From Actinernus sp. WN-2022 (lineage: Eukaryota > Cnidaria > Anthozoa > Actiniaria > Actinernidae): a stretch of DNA of 64,000 nucleotides. Below, in pieces: positions 63,080 through 64,000 of the stretch; positions within the stretch are counted from its first letter, which is position 1; each line of letters starts with the position of its first letter. The translations under genes and the position numbers were made by a program. Where the stretch lies: the NCBI GenBank assembly GCA_030867875.1, contig JAOWCC010000019.1:33151976-33215975 (forward strand), given 5' to 3'. The notes beneath the pieces were generated by a model that made no database searches, was not told the DNA's origin, and saw nothing but the letters and a program-made list of their open reading frames with translations.

Positions 63080-64000
63080 GAAATCAGACATTTCAGACAT
63101 TTGATCCTTGCAATCTTATTGAAATAAGTGGGCTGACATAAAAACAGAGCAAAATGAACTAGAATTAGCTTGTGACTTAAATTACGTCATTGACATTTGA
63201 TTCCCTAATAAACGAAAATGGCTGACACTAATAATTTTGTTTTCTATGTCGGCGATTTTGTTTCCCACTTTGATTTTTAAATAATTGGCTTGGGCTCATA
63301 TGCACTTTAAATATTTATATTTACTTCTACATGCATAAAGAGTACGAAGAACTTGGTACTAGGAAAGTGTGAGGGGAATGTCTTCACGGGAATATGTTGC
63401 GAGATTCCTTCTGCCTTTGGAACTGGGCCCGGATTTCGAGATATATTCCCCCGCAATGAACAAAGAAAACCGCGCCATGCGAAAAACAAGTAATAGATCA
63501 AAAACGAGAGCTAGTGTTTTATCAGGGGTCCAAACACCGAGAACAGATGAAAGCACGAGGCCAAGTGTTTTTACTGATTGTTCCGAGGTGTTTGGAATCC
63601 CTGGTGCAACGCGAAGCTCCAATTTCAAGTTTTGGTATTACTTCCCACACGAAAACAATCACCTGCATTCATAAATCATTAGCAAGTATTCTTTGCCTAG
63701 TATTTTGTTGCATACATTTATAGACTACAAAGGTTGTGATTGTTATTTCTTTCATAGTCGTTTCAACAAGCGGCTTGATAGTGTAATAGACTCCATCAAA
63801 TATTTTCTCTTGCGCGTGATTGGTTGAATACGTCACGTGACCCGATATTTTCTCTCCGCGAACGGGATATATCAGCGTATACACCCCCTGTGAGTGTATA
63901 AGCGTATAACACAGGGGACTAGCAGTCGAGAGCAACTATGAGGACGATGGTTCAAGAGACACTTCTGACGCCGATTTTTATTTCCATGTTGTCCTTCAGT
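63080..64000. other. No confirmed gene; possible LINE 5' remnant
   Basis: An open frame at 63369-63674 has no domain. On the opposite strand FLCSLRGNISRNPGPVPK (about 63415-63470) resembles the 2A-containing start of a LINE, so this may be a decayed LINE 5' end. 63880-63915 has a small palindrome (CACCCCCTGTGAGTGTATAA, CTTATACACTC on the other strand). Upstream PARP exons were not found here. Confidence 0.3.

Noticed and set aside
63369..63674. 101-codon plus-strand frame
   Set aside because: No domain or splice context; it overlaps a likely repeat and a better minus-strand reading.

Overview
This is a window of an animal (metazoan) nuclear genome, most likely a cnidarian such as a coral or sea anemone. 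The reasons are intron-containing genes with GT-AG junctions, intronless rhodopsin-class GPCRs, and a dense mix of non-LTR retrotransposons, a Penelope-like element, Gypsy-type remnants, tRNA-derived SINEs and many palindromic or terminal-inverted-repeat DNA elements. The species cannot be fixed from sequence alone. A run of 100 N (27176-27275) splits the window into two halves of different character.

Left half (1-27175): almost entirely mobile DNA, apart from a short terminal exon encoding a transmembrane tail (1126-1247). The main objects are: a decayed LINE (about 5150-7990); an endonuclease-reverse transcriptase LINE (8742-18608) split by a 7.26 kb DNA transposon (9790-17050) that carries its own five-exon gene; a minus-strand Penelope-like element (about 19620-25335) split by a 2.37 kb element with a TTA target duplication (19939-22307), which is itself split by a 1.3 kb element with an 8 bp target duplication (20404-21708); and a Gypsy-like protease and putative LTR (25340-27175).

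Right half (27276-64000): one large minus-strand gene whose exons lie between 62292 and 27336. It encodes a poly(ADP-ribose) polymerase with ankyrin repeats, an acidic linker, a WGR domain and the PARP regulatory domain, similar in order to the C. elegans PME-5 type. Reading phases match across all ten exons. The exons for the catalytic domain were not found; the gene runs into the N gap just before they should begin. Its introns are filled with repeats, a near full-length LINE with a PHD finger and a 2A-like motif (about 49090-52825), and two intronless paralogous GPCR genes on the opposite strand (54344-55351 and 58394-59407).

The most unusual material is the nested transposons whose removal, with one copy of the target duplication, restores the interrupted host reading frame, and a recurring design in which three DNA elements with different termini all carry arrays of 8-11 bp motifs next to their ends. 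Most long open frames elsewhere are produced by tandem repeats whose unit is a multiple of three and are not genes.
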